From Micavibrio sp964400125 (GTDB lineage Bacteria; Pseudomonadota; Alphaproteobacteria; Micavibrionales; Micavibrionaceae): 64,000 bases of DNA. The position numbers and the translations under genes were made by a program. Within the stretch, counting starts at the first letter, position 1. Each line of letters opens with the position of its first letter. This document shows, piece after piece, positions 7,454 to 16,512 of this stretch. Below the pieces are notes generated by a model that was not told the origin of the DNA, did no database searches, and saw nothing but the letters and a program-made list of their open reading frames with translations. Where the stretch lies: contig CAYNSR010000006.1 in NCBI GenBank assembly GCA_964400125.1, forward strand, positions 65,195-129,194. Direction: 5' to 3'.

Positions 7454-8898
7454 CACCCAACACTCCCCTCCAAGCTAATCCCCACCAATTTCTGCGCCTC
7501 AACTGCAAATTCCATCGGTAAATTCTGCAACACATCCCGACAAAAACCATTCACAATCAATGCCACCGCTTCCTCCGCGCTCAACCCCCGCTGCTGGCAG
7601 TAGAATAACTGGTCGTCGCCGATCTTGCTGGTGGTGGCTTCGTGTTCCAGTGACGCCAGCGGGTTGCGGCTTTCGATATACGGGACCGTATGTGCGCCGC
7701 AGCGGTCGCCGACCAATAAACTGTCGCATTGGGTGAAATTACGGGCCCCGGTTGCATTGGGCATGATTTTGACCAGACCGCGATAGGTTGAATCCGATCT
7801 CCCCGCGCTGATCGTCTTGGCGATGATGCGGCTTTTTGTGTTTTTGCCGATATGAATCATCTTTGTGCCAGTATCGGCTTGCTGGAAATGATTGGTGATG
7901 GCGACGGAGTAAAATTCCCCCTGACTGTTATCCCCCTTTAATATGCAGGATGGGTATTTCCATGTGATGGCGGAGCCGGTTTCGACTTGCGTCCATGAAA
8001 TCTTGGCATTGCGCCCTTCGCACAGCCCGCGCTTTGTGACGAAATTATAAATTCCGCCCTTGCCTTCTTCATCGCCGGGATACCAGTTTTGGACGGTGGA
8101 ATATTTAATCTCCGCATCGTCATGCGCGATCAATTCGACCACCGCCGCGTGCAACTGGTTTTCATCGCGCATCGGCGCGGTGCATCCTTCCAGATATGAT
8201 ACATACGCGCCCTTGTCCGCGATAATCAGGGTGCGCTCGAACTGCCCGGTATTCATTTCATTGATGCGGAAATAGGTCGACAGCTCCATCGGGCAGCGCA
8301 CACCGGGCGGGATGTAGCAAAACGAACCGTCGGTAAACACCGCGCTGTTCAGGCAGGCATGTTTGTTGTCGTGATACGGCACGACCGACCCCATGTATTT
8401 TTTGACCAGTTCCGGATGATTTTTGACCGCATCGGAAATCGAACAAAAAATAATTCCAACTTCGGCCAGTTGTTCACGGAAAGATGTCGCAACGGATACG
8501 GAATCAAACACAACATCGACCGCAACCCCGGCCAGACGCGCCCGCTCCGCCATCGGCACGCCCAGTTTTTCAAACGTTTCCAGCAGCTTCGGGTCGGCCT
8601 CGTCCAGCGAGCCCAGTTTTTGCTTCGGCGCGGCGTAATAATACGCATCCTGATAATCGATGGGGGCGATTTTCAGTTTCCCCCATGCCGGTTCGGGCAT
8701 GGCCTGCCAGTGCATGAAGGCCTTTAAACGCCAGTCGAGCAACCATTTCGGCTCGCCCTTTTTGGCGCTGATGAAACGCACGATGTCTTCGGACAGACCC
8801 TTCGGGGCCTTGTCGGATTCGATATCGGTCACAAACCCGGCATCATATTTGCCGAGTGATTTCACCGTGTCGATCGTGTCCTGTTTAATGTTGCTCAT
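7453..8898 (-). CDS. sufB: SufB scaffold subunit
   Basis: Core Fe-S scaffold of the SUF pathway, 481 aa. Landmarks are the N-terminal KYDAGFVTDIESDKAPKGLSEDIVRFIS block, the LEGCTAPMRDENQLHAAVVEL segment, the CDSLLVGDRCGAHTVPYIE segment and the C-terminal ASLEHEATTSKIGDDQLFYC with the conserved cysteine and the QQRGLSAEEA motif. Length and motif order are standard. It starts three bases after the sufR stop, so regulator and scaffold are in one transcript. Confidence 0.96.
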   Translation of the reverse strand: MSNIKQDTIDTVKSLGKYDAGFVTDIESDKAPKGLSEDIVRFISAKKGEPKWLLDWRLKAFMHWQAMPEPAWGKLKIAPIDYQDAYYYAAPKQKLGSLDEADPKLLETFEKLGVPMAERARLAGVAVDVVFDSVSVATSFREQLAEVGIIFCSISDAVKNHPELVKKYMGSVVPYHDNKHACLNSAVFTDGSFCYIPPGVRCPMELSTYFRINEMNTGQFERTLIIADKGAYVSYLEGCTAPMRDENQLHAAVVELIAHDDAEIKYSTVQNWYPGDEEGKGGIYNFVTKRGLCEGRNAKISWTQVETGSAITWKYPSCILKGDNSQGEFYSVAITNHFQQADTGTKMIHIGKNTKSRIIAKTISAGRSDSTYRGLVKIMPNATGARNFTQCDSLLVGDRCGAHTVPYIESRNPLASLEHEATTSKIGDDQLFYCQQRGLSAEEAVALIVNGFCRDVLQNLPMEFAVEAQKLVGISLEGSVG

Positions 8899-8901
8899 AA
8901 T

Positions 8902-9387
8902 CTAATCTTCCATGAGGGCCTGCAATGCCGAACGCCCCTCATCCTGCCCTCTCCCTGAAGGGAGAGGGTTTTTGTTCAGGGCGCGTGTTCCCGTCCGCAT
9001 CAGGTCCACCAGAGTCACAGACTCCAGCGCCGCCCGGATGGCCATGTTCACCTGCCCCCAGCGACCATGCATCGAACAATGCCCCTCCAGCGCACAGGGG
9101 CTGTTATCGGCGCAATCGGTCAGGGAGATCGGTCCGTCCATGGCGGTGATAATGTCTGCGACCGTAATTTTTTCCGCCGCCCGCGCCAGACCGTAACCGC
9201 CATTGACGCCGCGCGTCGAGCTCAGCACCCGCCCCCGGGTCAGCGATTTCAGGATTTTTGCCACTGTCGGCTCGGGCAGGCTGGTTTTCCCGGCAAGGTC
9301 CGATGCCGCCAGACGCACACCCCCCGCCTGTGCCAGTTCGGACAGGATAACGACAGCATAATCGGCAAAACGCGACAACCGGATCAT
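8902..9387 (-). CDS. sufR: Rrf2-family SUF regulator (SufR/IscR-like)
   Basis: First gene of the suf operon and its likely autoregulator. The 161-aa protein has the Rrf2 winged helix at the N-terminus (MIRLSRFADYAVVILSELA, then LPEPTVAKILKSLTRGRVLSSTRGVNGGY) and the cysteine cluster DCADNSPCALEGHCSMHGRWG expected to bind a [2Fe-2S] cluster. Oddly, the last 25 or so residues (NPLPSGRGQDEGRSA) are encoded by a genomic palindromic repeat at 8935-8977, so the C-terminal tail differs from relatives. The next sufB start three bases downstream still preserves the operon. Confidence 0.9.
   Translation of the reverse strand: MIRLSRFADYAVVILSELAQAGGVRLAASDLAGKTSLPEPTVAKILKSLTRGRVLSSTRGVNGGYGLARAAEKITVADIITAMDGPISLTDCADNSPCALEGHCSMHGRWGQVNMAIRAALESVTLVDLMRTGTRALNKNPLPSGRGQDEGRSALQALMED
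8935..8977. repeat. Palindromic repeat family B inside sufR
   Basis: A perfect 10-bp stem (CCCTCTCCCT / AGGGAGAGGG at 8947-8968) with a two-base loop, plus flanking CCCCTCATC. The same unit occurs at 34485-34585 and 36130-36230. Here it lies within the coding sequence of sufR and is read through in frame as NPLPSGRGQDEG. Confidence 0.8.
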
Positions 9388-9457
9388 GGGCGACGGCCCC
9401 TCCTTTCGGGGCGCCTTTTAAATGGCACTGAATCGGTCCTTTTTCAAGAAAATAATA

Positions 9458-9476
9458 CAGGATTGATATAGTCCTG
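9458..9476. promoter_or_regulatory. Candidate SufR operator
   Basis: An imperfect inverted repeat (CAGGATTGATATAGTCCTG) about 70 bases upstream of sufR and 64 upstream of the first spermidine-synthase-like gene, the only obvious dyad in this divergent intergenic region (9388-9539). Its arms are 5 bp with a 9-bp AT-rich centre, the general form of Rrf2-family sites. If bound by SufR it could affect both directions. Position and symmetry are seen; the binding is inferred. Confidence 0.35.
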
Positions 9477-9539
9477 TTTTATCGGTTTTTACTTTTATTT
9501 CAGGTGGTTTAGCATACATTCCGGGCTGGGGGATTCGTT

Positions 9540-11744
9540 ATGCGTGACATAACCGTACAGGTTTACGCTACTACATTGATTCTAAGCGCATTTTTGCTGT
9601 TTTCCGTACAGCCGATGTTCGCCAAGATGATCTTGCCGCTGCTGGGCGGGTCGCCTTCTGTCTGGAATACGGCGATGGTGTTTTTTCAGGCAACCCTGCT
9701 GGGCGGCTATGCCTATGCGCATTTATCTTCCCGTTATCTGCCCGTACGGACACAGGCGATGGTGCATATCGGCCTGTTGCTGGCGGGGATGATCTGTCTG
9801 CCCTTTTCCATCCCGGCGGCGGCGGGCACTGCCGATGCGCATGGCAACCCTATTGCGTGGCAACTCGGCGTTATGCTGATCGCCATCGGCCTGCCGTTTA
9901 CGGTGGTCTCCGGCACCGCGCCGATGGTGCAACGCTGGTTTTCCACCGTCGGCCACAAGGACTCCGCCAACCCGTATTTTCTCTATGCCGCCAGCAATTT
10001 CGGCAGTCTCGCCGCCCTGATCGCCTATCCGCTGCTCATCGAGGTTTTTCTTGGGACACGGCAACAAACCGTCATCTGGAGCGGCGGCTATGCCCTGTTG
10101 ATCGGCATGATCTTTGCCTCGGCCCTGATGACACGCGGTAAAATCATCCGGCAACCGGAAAGCGCCCTACCAACGGGACCAGCGCCAACCATGCGGGACA
10201 AGCTGATCTGGATGGCGCTCGCCTTTATCCCTTCCAGCCTGATGTTGAGCCTTACCACCTATATTACGACCGACATTGCCGCTATTCCGCTGCTATGGGT
10301 TATTCCGCTGACGCTTTATCTGGCAACCTTCATCATTGCCTTTGCCCGGAAGCAGCTCATCAGCCTGAAATCCGCTTATCTCTTTCTCTGCGTCACAATG
10401 ACCATGGCGGCAATTTTGTTTGTGAAGGGCGTCTACGGCGCCAATAACTACGCGATCATCATTTATCTGGTCATTTTCTTTTGCGCGGCACTCAGCGCCC
10501 ATCTGGCTTTGGCAAAACGAAAACCGGATGCATCCCATTTGACAGGATTTTATCTTTACCTGTCCCTTGGCGGCGTTTTGGGCGGAGCCTTTAACACATT
10601 TTCCGCACCGTATATTTTTCCCGTCCCGTTTGAATTTCCGCTGGGGCTGGCCTTGGCGCTGACAATTCCCTTCCTCGCCGATGCGCGCTGGCCGGACATG
10701 GGGGAGCTTAAACGCCATATCGCCATGGTTGCAGCCATTGTTGCGGTGGCGATCGGGGCGATTTTTGTTGGTGATTCACTCTCGATGACGATGATTGCCT
10801 GCGTCCTGATTCTGGGCGGGTTGATGTATCTGATTGATCGCGAAGCGCCTTTTTCCTATCTGGTTGCGGTAACGCTTATTTTTCTTGCCCATCCGGCCTA
10901 TGACTGGGCCGACTTGCAGCGCACCTTGCTGATCGAGCGGAATTTCTTCGGCGTCTCCAGAGTCAACATCGCCGCCGATGGCCATACCCGGGTTTTCACG
11001 CACGGCACAACCATTCATGGTACACAGGCGATCAATGTCCAGTTCAAAAAAATTCCCCTGACCTATTACTATCCCGGCGGGCCTGCGGGGGATGCTTTTT
11101 CTCTGCTGGAGATGCGCGATGGGCCGCAAAAAATCGGTGCTATCGGTCTTGGGACAGGATCAGTCGCCTGTTACGTCAGGGCAGGGCGGCATTTCGATTT
11201 CTATGAAATCGACCCTGCCGTCATTCGTATCGCTGAAAATCCGGATTACTTTACCTATCTATCGGGATGCGGGAGTTCCTATACCGTTATCGCCGGAGAC
11301 GGGCGTTTGAAAATGGAAGGGGCCGCCGACCGTTCCTATGACATGATTTTTCTTGATGCGTTCAGTTCCGACAGTATCCCGGCGCATGTCCTCACGCGCG
11401 AAGCCTTCTTCCTGTATTTTTCGAAACTGAAGGATGACGGATTTATCCTTATCAACACATCCAACCGGCATCTCGACCTCAACCCCCTCCTGATCGCCCT
11501 GAGCCGGAATTTTAATGCCGAAATGCGGATATCCACCTATAAGGGGGAAAGTGTGCATAACGATTACCCTTCCATCCGTTCATTTGATTCCCGCTATGCG
11601 TTTATCACACGAAACCCCGACCTGATTGCCGAACTGGACAGCCGCAACGGGCGCTGGCAGACTTACCAGGGCCGGGATACGCGCATATGGACAGACGATT
11701 ACGCCAATATTCTCAGCCTTTTTTACTCCGGGTACAAACCATGA
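9540..11744 (+). CDS. Membrane-fused spermidine-synthase-like protein, copy 1
   Basis: A 734-aa fusion of an N-terminal polytopic membrane domain (roughly ten or more hydrophobic helices up to about residue 460, opening with ATTLILSAFLLFSVQPMFAKM and LLGGSPSVWNTAMVFFQ) and a C-terminal Rossmann domain. The latter shows HGTTIHGTQ near residue 490, the cofactor loop GLGTGSVACYV (about 536), the acidic FYEIDP, GDGRLK and the catalytic-site Asp in DAFSSDSIP (D606), the pattern of spermidine synthases and related transferases. Substrate is unknown; no SpeD or SpeA gene is in the window. It is the first of three tandem paralogues and the most divergent. It ends in an ATGA overlap with copy 2. Confidence 0.85.
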   Translation: MRDITVQVYATTLILSAFLLFSVQPMFAKMILPLLGGSPSVWNTAMVFFQATLLGGYAYAHLSSRYLPVRTQAMVHIGLLLAGMICLPFSIPAAAGTADAHGNPIAWQLGVMLIAIGLPFTVVSGTAPMVQRWFSTVGHKDSANPYFLYAASNFGSLAALIAYPLLIEVFLGTRQQTVIWSGGYALLIGMIFASALMTRGKIIRQPESALPTGPAPTMRDKLIWMALAFIPSSLMLSLTTYITTDIAAIPLLWVIPLTLYLATFIIAFARKQLISLKSAYLFLCVTMTMAAILFVKGVYGANNYAIIIYLVIFFCAALSAHLALAKRKPDASHLTGFYLYLSLGGVLGGAFNTFSAPYIFPVPFEFPLGLALALTIPFLADARWPDMGELKRHIAMVAAIVAVAIGAIFVGDSLSMTMIACVLILGGLMYLIDREAPFSYLVAVTLIFLAHPAYDWADLQRTLLIERNFFGVSRVNIAADGHTRVFTHGTTIHGTQAINVQFKKIPLTYYYPGGPAGDAFSLLEMRDGPQKIGAIGLGTGSVACYVRAGRHFDFYEIDPAVIRIAENPDYFTYLSGCGSSYTVIAGDGRLKMEGAADRSYDMIFLDAFSSDSIPAHVLTREAFFLYFSKLKDDGFILINTSNRHLDLNPLLIALSRNFNAEMRISTYKGESVHNDYPSIRSFDSRYAFITRNPDLIAELDSRNGRWQTYQGRDTRIWTDDYANILSLFYSGYKP

Positions 11745-13975
11745 TCGCGTTGAAACCAACGACAGCCGTTTATACGACGACATTAATTCTGAGCGCATTC
11801 CTGCTGTTTTCTGTACAGCTATTATTCACCAAGATGATCTTGCCCCTGCTGGGCGGGTCGCCTTCTGTCTGGAATACGGCGATGGTGTTTTTTCAGGCCC
11901 TGTTGCTGGGCGGGTATGCCTATGCCCACGCGACCAGTTATCGTTTCAGTATCCGCACGCAATCCATCCTGCATCTTGGCCTCCTGTTACTGGCGGCCAT
12001 GATTCTTCCCCTTGCCCTGCCCGATGATACGGCACTTCCCGCCGGGGTTCATCCGGCCTTGTGGCAGATCGGGATTATGGGCCTTGCCGTCGGTGCGCCG
12101 TTTTTTGTTATCTCGGCCTCCGCGCCGATGATCCAGCGCTGGTTTTCCGGGACAAACCATCCCGATGCCGCGAACCCGTATTTTCTCTACGCCGCCAGCA
12201 ATTTCGGCAGCATGGCGGCGTTGCTGTCCTATCCTGTCGTGATTGAACCCCTGCTCCCGCTTCACGATCAGAATATATTCTGGGCATTCGGCTATATTTT
12301 GCTGATCCTGATGACGTTTCTCTGCGCCCTTTTCGTGTGGAAAAGCCCGAAACAGGGTTTGCGCCAGCCGCGTGCATCACGGGAATCTGCGCCCGGGGTC
12401 GATAAAAAACTGAAGTGGATTTTTCTTTCTTTTGTTCCGTCCAGCCTGATGCTGGGGCTGACGACGCACCTGACGATGGACCTTGCCTCCGCGCCGTTAT
12501 TGTGGATTTTACCGCTGGCGCTTTATCTGCTGACCTTCATTATCGTCTTTGCGCGGCGCGAGATTGTTTCGACAGATATGGCGGCCTCTCTCTTTACTGC
12601 TTTTTTTGCGCTGATGATGTTTTTTCTGGGGTCGTCCCTGTTTGTCGGAAAATCCGGATTTCTTCTTATTCCTCCGATCATCTTCTTTTTTGCCTGCTTG
12701 CTGTGCCATAAACAACTCGCCTCCCTGCGTCCCCCGGCGGAGCACCTGACATCTTTTTACATGTATATGTCCCTTGGCGGGGTTCTGGGCGGGATGTTTA
12801 ATGCCTTTGCTGCGCCGCTGCTGTTTCCGGTGGCGCTGGAATATACGCTGGCCCTGTGCGCGGTCGTTATCATCCGCTGCATCGTTCTGTCCGAAGGGCG
12901 GGAGATTCTGAGCTTCAAAAATATCAGGACGGAATTGCGTTCCATCGCGATTATTCCCGTCATCGTGTCACTGGTCCTGATTTATATGGCGATGCGGGGG
13001 GATTCTGTTTTCCTCAATCTGGCTTCAGGAATCGCCATTGCGGTTGCCCTGATGGCGTTAAGGATGCGGCTTTTTACCTATGCCGTTTACGCCTGTAGCC
13101 TGCTGCTTGTTTTTTCCCCGGTACGGCAACTTCTCCACCCGGACATCCTTGCTGTCGAGCGCAATTTTTTTGGCATTATCCGCGTGATCGACACCGCCCA
13201 TACGCGCCAGTTCATGCACGGAACCACATTGCACGGGGCGCAGCCTATAAAGCCGGAAGACCGCCTCAATTCCATTACCTATTATCATCCCTATGGCGGC
13301 TATGGCGATGCCTTCAATCTTCTGAGCGCAGAAAATCAGACAATCGGCGTGATCGGCCTCGGGGTCGGTAGCCTTGCCTGCTTCATCCATCCGGGACGGT
13401 CTTTCGATTTTTATGAAATCGACCCCGATGTTGCCGCCGTTGCCGAAAACCGCGATTACTTCACCTATCTCTCCGATTGCGGTAGCCCCTATCGAATTAT
13501 TATCGGAGACGGACGCCTGAAAATCGCTGACGCCCCCGATCAATTCTACGACATGATTGTTATCGATGCCTTCAGCTCCGATAACATCCCCGTTCATGTC
13601 ATGACACTAGAAGCCATGGAAATTTATACCCGGAAGCTGAAGCCGGGCGGATTCTTGCTCTACCATATTTCGAACCGCCACCTGAACCTTGAACCCGTGC
13701 TCAAGGCGATTGCAGAAACCGCCGGATACCACGCCCTGATCCGCCTTTCCCCGACGATACCTGCGCCGTTCAACCCGGAACTGATGTATGCGACATCCCT
13801 TCTGGTTACGGTTAGCAAGGACGAATCGACAATTGGGTCACTGGAGCGGCGCGGATGGCGCGCGCTCGAATCCTCCCCCGGCTACCGCCCGTGGACGGAT
13901 GATTACGCCAATATTGCCGCCGCGCTAAAGATATTTCACCGGGCTGGGGAGTCCACCGAAACGCCTCGTAAATAA
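11741..13975 (+). CDS. Membrane-fused spermidine-synthase-like protein, copy 2
   Basis: Paralogue of the preceding gene, 744 aa from the ATG that overlaps the upstream stop. An in-frame start further upstream would lie inside copy 1 and is not used. Same design: membrane domain starting TTTLILSAFLLFSVQLLFTKM, then the catalytic-type domain with RNFFGIIRVIDTAHTRQFMHG, HGTTLHGAQ, GLGVGSLACFI (about residue 539), FYEIDPDV, GDGRLK and DAFSSDNIP (D609). The C-terminal WTDDYANIAAALKIF tail is shared with copy 3. The C-terminal half is much closer to copy 3 than to copy 1, including at nucleotide level. Confidence 0.85.
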   Translation: MIALKPTTAVYTTTLILSAFLLFSVQLLFTKMILPLLGGSPSVWNTAMVFFQALLLGGYAYAHATSYRFSIRTQSILHLGLLLLAAMILPLALPDDTALPAGVHPALWQIGIMGLAVGAPFFVISASAPMIQRWFSGTNHPDAANPYFLYAASNFGSMAALLSYPVVIEPLLPLHDQNIFWAFGYILLILMTFLCALFVWKSPKQGLRQPRASRESAPGVDKKLKWIFLSFVPSSLMLGLTTHLTMDLASAPLLWILPLALYLLTFIIVFARREIVSTDMAASLFTAFFALMMFFLGSSLFVGKSGFLLIPPIIFFFACLLCHKQLASLRPPAEHLTSFYMYMSLGGVLGGMFNAFAAPLLFPVALEYTLALCAVVIIRCIVLSEGREILSFKNIRTELRSIAIIPVIVSLVLIYMAMRGDSVFLNLASGIAIAVALMALRMRLFTYAVYACSLLLVFSPVRQLLHPDILAVERNFFGIIRVIDTAHTRQFMHGTTLHGAQPIKPEDRLNSITYYHPYGGYGDAFNLLSAENQTIGVIGLGVGSLACFIHPGRSFDFYEIDPDVAAVAENRDYFTYLSDCGSPYRIIIGDGRLKIADAPDQFYDMIVIDAFSSDNIPVHVMTLEAMEIYTRKLKPGGFLLYHISNRHLNLEPVLKAIAETAGYHALIRLSPTIPAPFNPELMYATSLLVTVSKDESTIGSLERRGWRALESSPGYRPWTDDYANIAAALKIFHRAGESTETPRK

Positions 13976-14006
13976 AATATGTTGCATTTGAAAAAATAGG
14001 CAGACC

Positions 14007-16259
14007 ATGACAACGAAAATTGCCGTTCCCGTTTACGCCGCGACTCTTATCCTGAGCGCTTTTTTATTGTTTTCGATGCAATTGTTGTTCGGCAAAATGC
14101 TCCTGCCGCTACTGGGCGGGTCGCCTTCCATGTGGAATACGGCGATGGTGTTTTTTCAGGCCCTGTTGCTGGCCGGATACGCCTACGCCCACGCCACCAG
14201 TCAAAAACTGGATATTCGTACGCAAGCCATTCTGCATCTGGCGATCCTTCTGTTTGCCGCCATATTCCTTCCGTTCAGCCTGCCGGAGAGTGCAGGACTG
14301 GCCGCAAGCGGTAGCCCTGCATTGTGGCAACTGGGGATCATGACCATCACGGTCGGCGCGCCGTTTTTCATTATTTCGGCCTCCGCGCCCATGATTCAAC
14401 GCTGGTTTACAGGCACGGGTCACCCCGATGCCGCGAATCCGTATTTTCTCTATGCCGCCAGCAATATCGGCAGTATGGCGGCACTGCTGTCCTATCCTGT
14501 CGTTATTGAACCCCTGCTGTCATTGCACGGACAAAATGTCATCTGGGCCTGCGGTTATGTTCTTTTAATTTTGCTGACGGCATTCTGCGCTTTTCTGGTA
14601 TGGAAAAACCCTGCACCGAAAATCCAGTCCGAAAGAGCCGTTTCACCAGCGCCTAAATCCGTCACAAAGCTTGCATGGGTCGCACTTGCCTTTATCCCGT
14701 CGAGCCTGATGCTGGGACTGACGACCTACATCACGACAGACGTTGCTTCGGCACCGCTCCTGTGGATTTTGCCGCTTACGCTTTACCTGTCAACGTTCAT
14801 CATCGTATTCGCCCGCCGTGAAATCATCAGCATGGATTATGCCGTAACGGTTTTCACGGCATTTTTCATGATTTTGGTCTTTATGATGTCGTCTACATTA
14901 TTTATCAGCAATCCAATATTTTTTCTGGTGTCGCAGGTTGTTTTTTTCTTTTCCTGCCTGATCTGCCACAAAAAACTGGCCGACATACGCCCTTCGGCAG
15001 ATCACCTGACGTCATTTTACATGTATATGTCACTCGGCGGCGTCCTTGGCGGCGCATTTAATGCCTTTGTCGCCCCGATTTTATTTCTTGTTCCTCTGGA
15101 ATACACGGCGGCGCTCTGCGCGGTGGTCATAGTACGCTGCGTTATCGTCTCGAATGGTAAGTTTTCTTTTACTGCTGAAAATATTTTTTCAGAATTGAAA
15201 TCTGTAACAACCCTGATGGCGATTGCCGCCGGAGCGGTTCTCTATTTTTCGATCGTCAACGATGCGAATTCCTTACGCCTGCTCGCCGGGATCGTCATTG
15301 TTCTGACCATGAACACCATGCAAAAAAAACCATTTAGCTACGCTGTTTTTGTCAGCGTTATGTTACTCGCCATGTCCCCGGCACTACAATTGTTCGATCC
15401 AAAAACCCTGAAAATAGAACGCAATTTCTTTGGCATTATCCGGGTTGTCGACACCTCCCATACACGCCAGTTCATGCACGGGACCACATTGCACGGGGCG
15501 CAGCCGACAAAGCCGGAAGACCGCCTCAATTCCATTACCTATTATGACCCCGAAGGCAGCTACGGCAATGCGTTTGGCCTTGTGACCGGAGATCAGCAAA
15601 AAATCGGTGTGATTGGTCTCGGGATAGGAAGCGTGGCCTGCTTCACCCATCCGGGACGGTCTTTCGATTTCTATGAAATCGACCCCGATGTCGCCGCCGT
15701 TGCCGAAAACCGCGATTATTTCACCTATCTCTCCGATTGCGGCAGCCCCTATCGAATCATTATCGGGGATGGACGCCTGAAAATCGCTGAGGCCCCGGAT
15801 CAATCCTATGACATGATCGTTGTCGACGCCTTCAGCTCCGATAACGTCCCCGTCCATATCATAACGACGGATGCGCTTGATATTTATGGATCAAAACTGA
15901 AACCGGAAGGTTTTCTTTTCTACCATATTTCTAATCGCCATCTAAATCTCGAACCCGTTATCAAGGCAATTGCAGACAGTGCCGGATATCACGCCGTCAT
16001 TAAATTCTCCCTTTCCCGAACGACTCCCTTCAATCCGGACCTGCATTACGCAAGCTCGGTCGCGGCTATTTTAACAAAAGACGCGGCATTGATTGCGACA
16101 TTGAAAGAAGGCGGATGGGCAGACCTTATCGCCCCGGCGGGCTACCGCCCGTGGACGGACGATTACGCCAATATTGCCGCCGCGCTGAATATTTTCAGCA
16201 CGATACCAAGCCGCTTTCAGGAACACGTTACCCCGGCAAGTGCGCAGAAGAAATTCTAG
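14007..16259 (+). CDS. Membrane-fused spermidine-synthase-like protein, copy 3
   Basis: Third member of the array, 750 aa, 31 bases after copy 2. Membrane domain begins AATLILSAFLLFSMQLLFGKM. The catalytic-type domain has RQFMHGTTLHGAQPTKPEDR, GLGIGSVACFT, FYEIDPDV, GDGRLK and DAFSSDNVP (D607). Acidic residues expected in the aminopropyl-transfer site are retained in all three copies, so all could be active. They may differ in substrate through the diverged membrane domains. What flows through the pathway cannot be told from the sequence. Confidence 0.85.
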   Translation: MTTKIAVPVYAATLILSAFLLFSMQLLFGKMLLPLLGGSPSMWNTAMVFFQALLLAGYAYAHATSQKLDIRTQAILHLAILLFAAIFLPFSLPESAGLAASGSPALWQLGIMTITVGAPFFIISASAPMIQRWFTGTGHPDAANPYFLYAASNIGSMAALLSYPVVIEPLLSLHGQNVIWACGYVLLILLTAFCAFLVWKNPAPKIQSERAVSPAPKSVTKLAWVALAFIPSSLMLGLTTYITTDVASAPLLWILPLTLYLSTFIIVFARREIISMDYAVTVFTAFFMILVFMMSSTLFISNPIFFLVSQVVFFFSCLICHKKLADIRPSADHLTSFYMYMSLGGVLGGAFNAFVAPILFLVPLEYTAALCAVVIVRCVIVSNGKFSFTAENIFSELKSVTTLMAIAAGAVLYFSIVNDANSLRLLAGIVIVLTMNTMQKKPFSYAVFVSVMLLAMSPALQLFDPKTLKIERNFFGIIRVVDTSHTRQFMHGTTLHGAQPTKPEDRLNSITYYDPEGSYGNAFGLVTGDQQKIGVIGLGIGSVACFTHPGRSFDFYEIDPDVAAVAENRDYFTYLSDCGSPYRIIIGDGRLKIAEAPDQSYDMIVVDAFSSDNVPVHIITTDALDIYGSKLKPEGFLFYHISNRHLNLEPVIKAIADSAGYHAVIKFSLSRTTPFNPDLHYASSVAAILTKDAALIATLKEGGWADLIAPAGYRPWTDDYANIAAALNIFSTIPSRFQEHVTPASAQKKF

Positions 16260-16380
16260 CCGTCATAATTCTGCCGTAAAATCTATCGTGAAACACCTCA
16301 TTTGAACCATGGGGAAGACATGATCGGGTTCTATGTTGTCACCATGAAACAACAACCGGACACGGAAGTGGACCCCGCCC

Positions 16381-16512
16381 ATGAACGCCCAGAAGCCCCA
16401 GACCGACTTCGATACCCTTGCCCATATCGAGGATATTGCCCGCCTTGCCCTGTTCGATATTCATGACGACGATACATGGAACGGGCTGAGCGTGTCGTGG
16501 TCGAAACCCTGA
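16381..16512 (+). CDS. Possible small protein, 43 aa
   Basis: A short frame starting MNAQKPQTDFDTLAHIEDIA and ending SVSWSKP, with a stop exactly abutting the convergent prfC stop. The composition (DTLAHIEDIARLALFDIHDDD) looks protein-like and acidic rather than random. The upstream purine stretch GGAAGTGGA could serve as ribosome site. An overlapping frame from the ATG at 16320 reads into a Cys/Pro-rich nonsense-like sequence and is less likely. The rest of 16260-16380 holds nothing I recognise. Confidence 0.4.
   Translation: MNAQKPQTDFDTLAHIEDIARLALFDIHDDDTWNGLSVSWSKP

Noticed and set aside
16320..16380. Alternative start of a small frame at 16320
   Set aside because: This frame reads a Cys/Pro-rich, non-protein-like sequence after 16381; the other frame from 16381 is more plausible.
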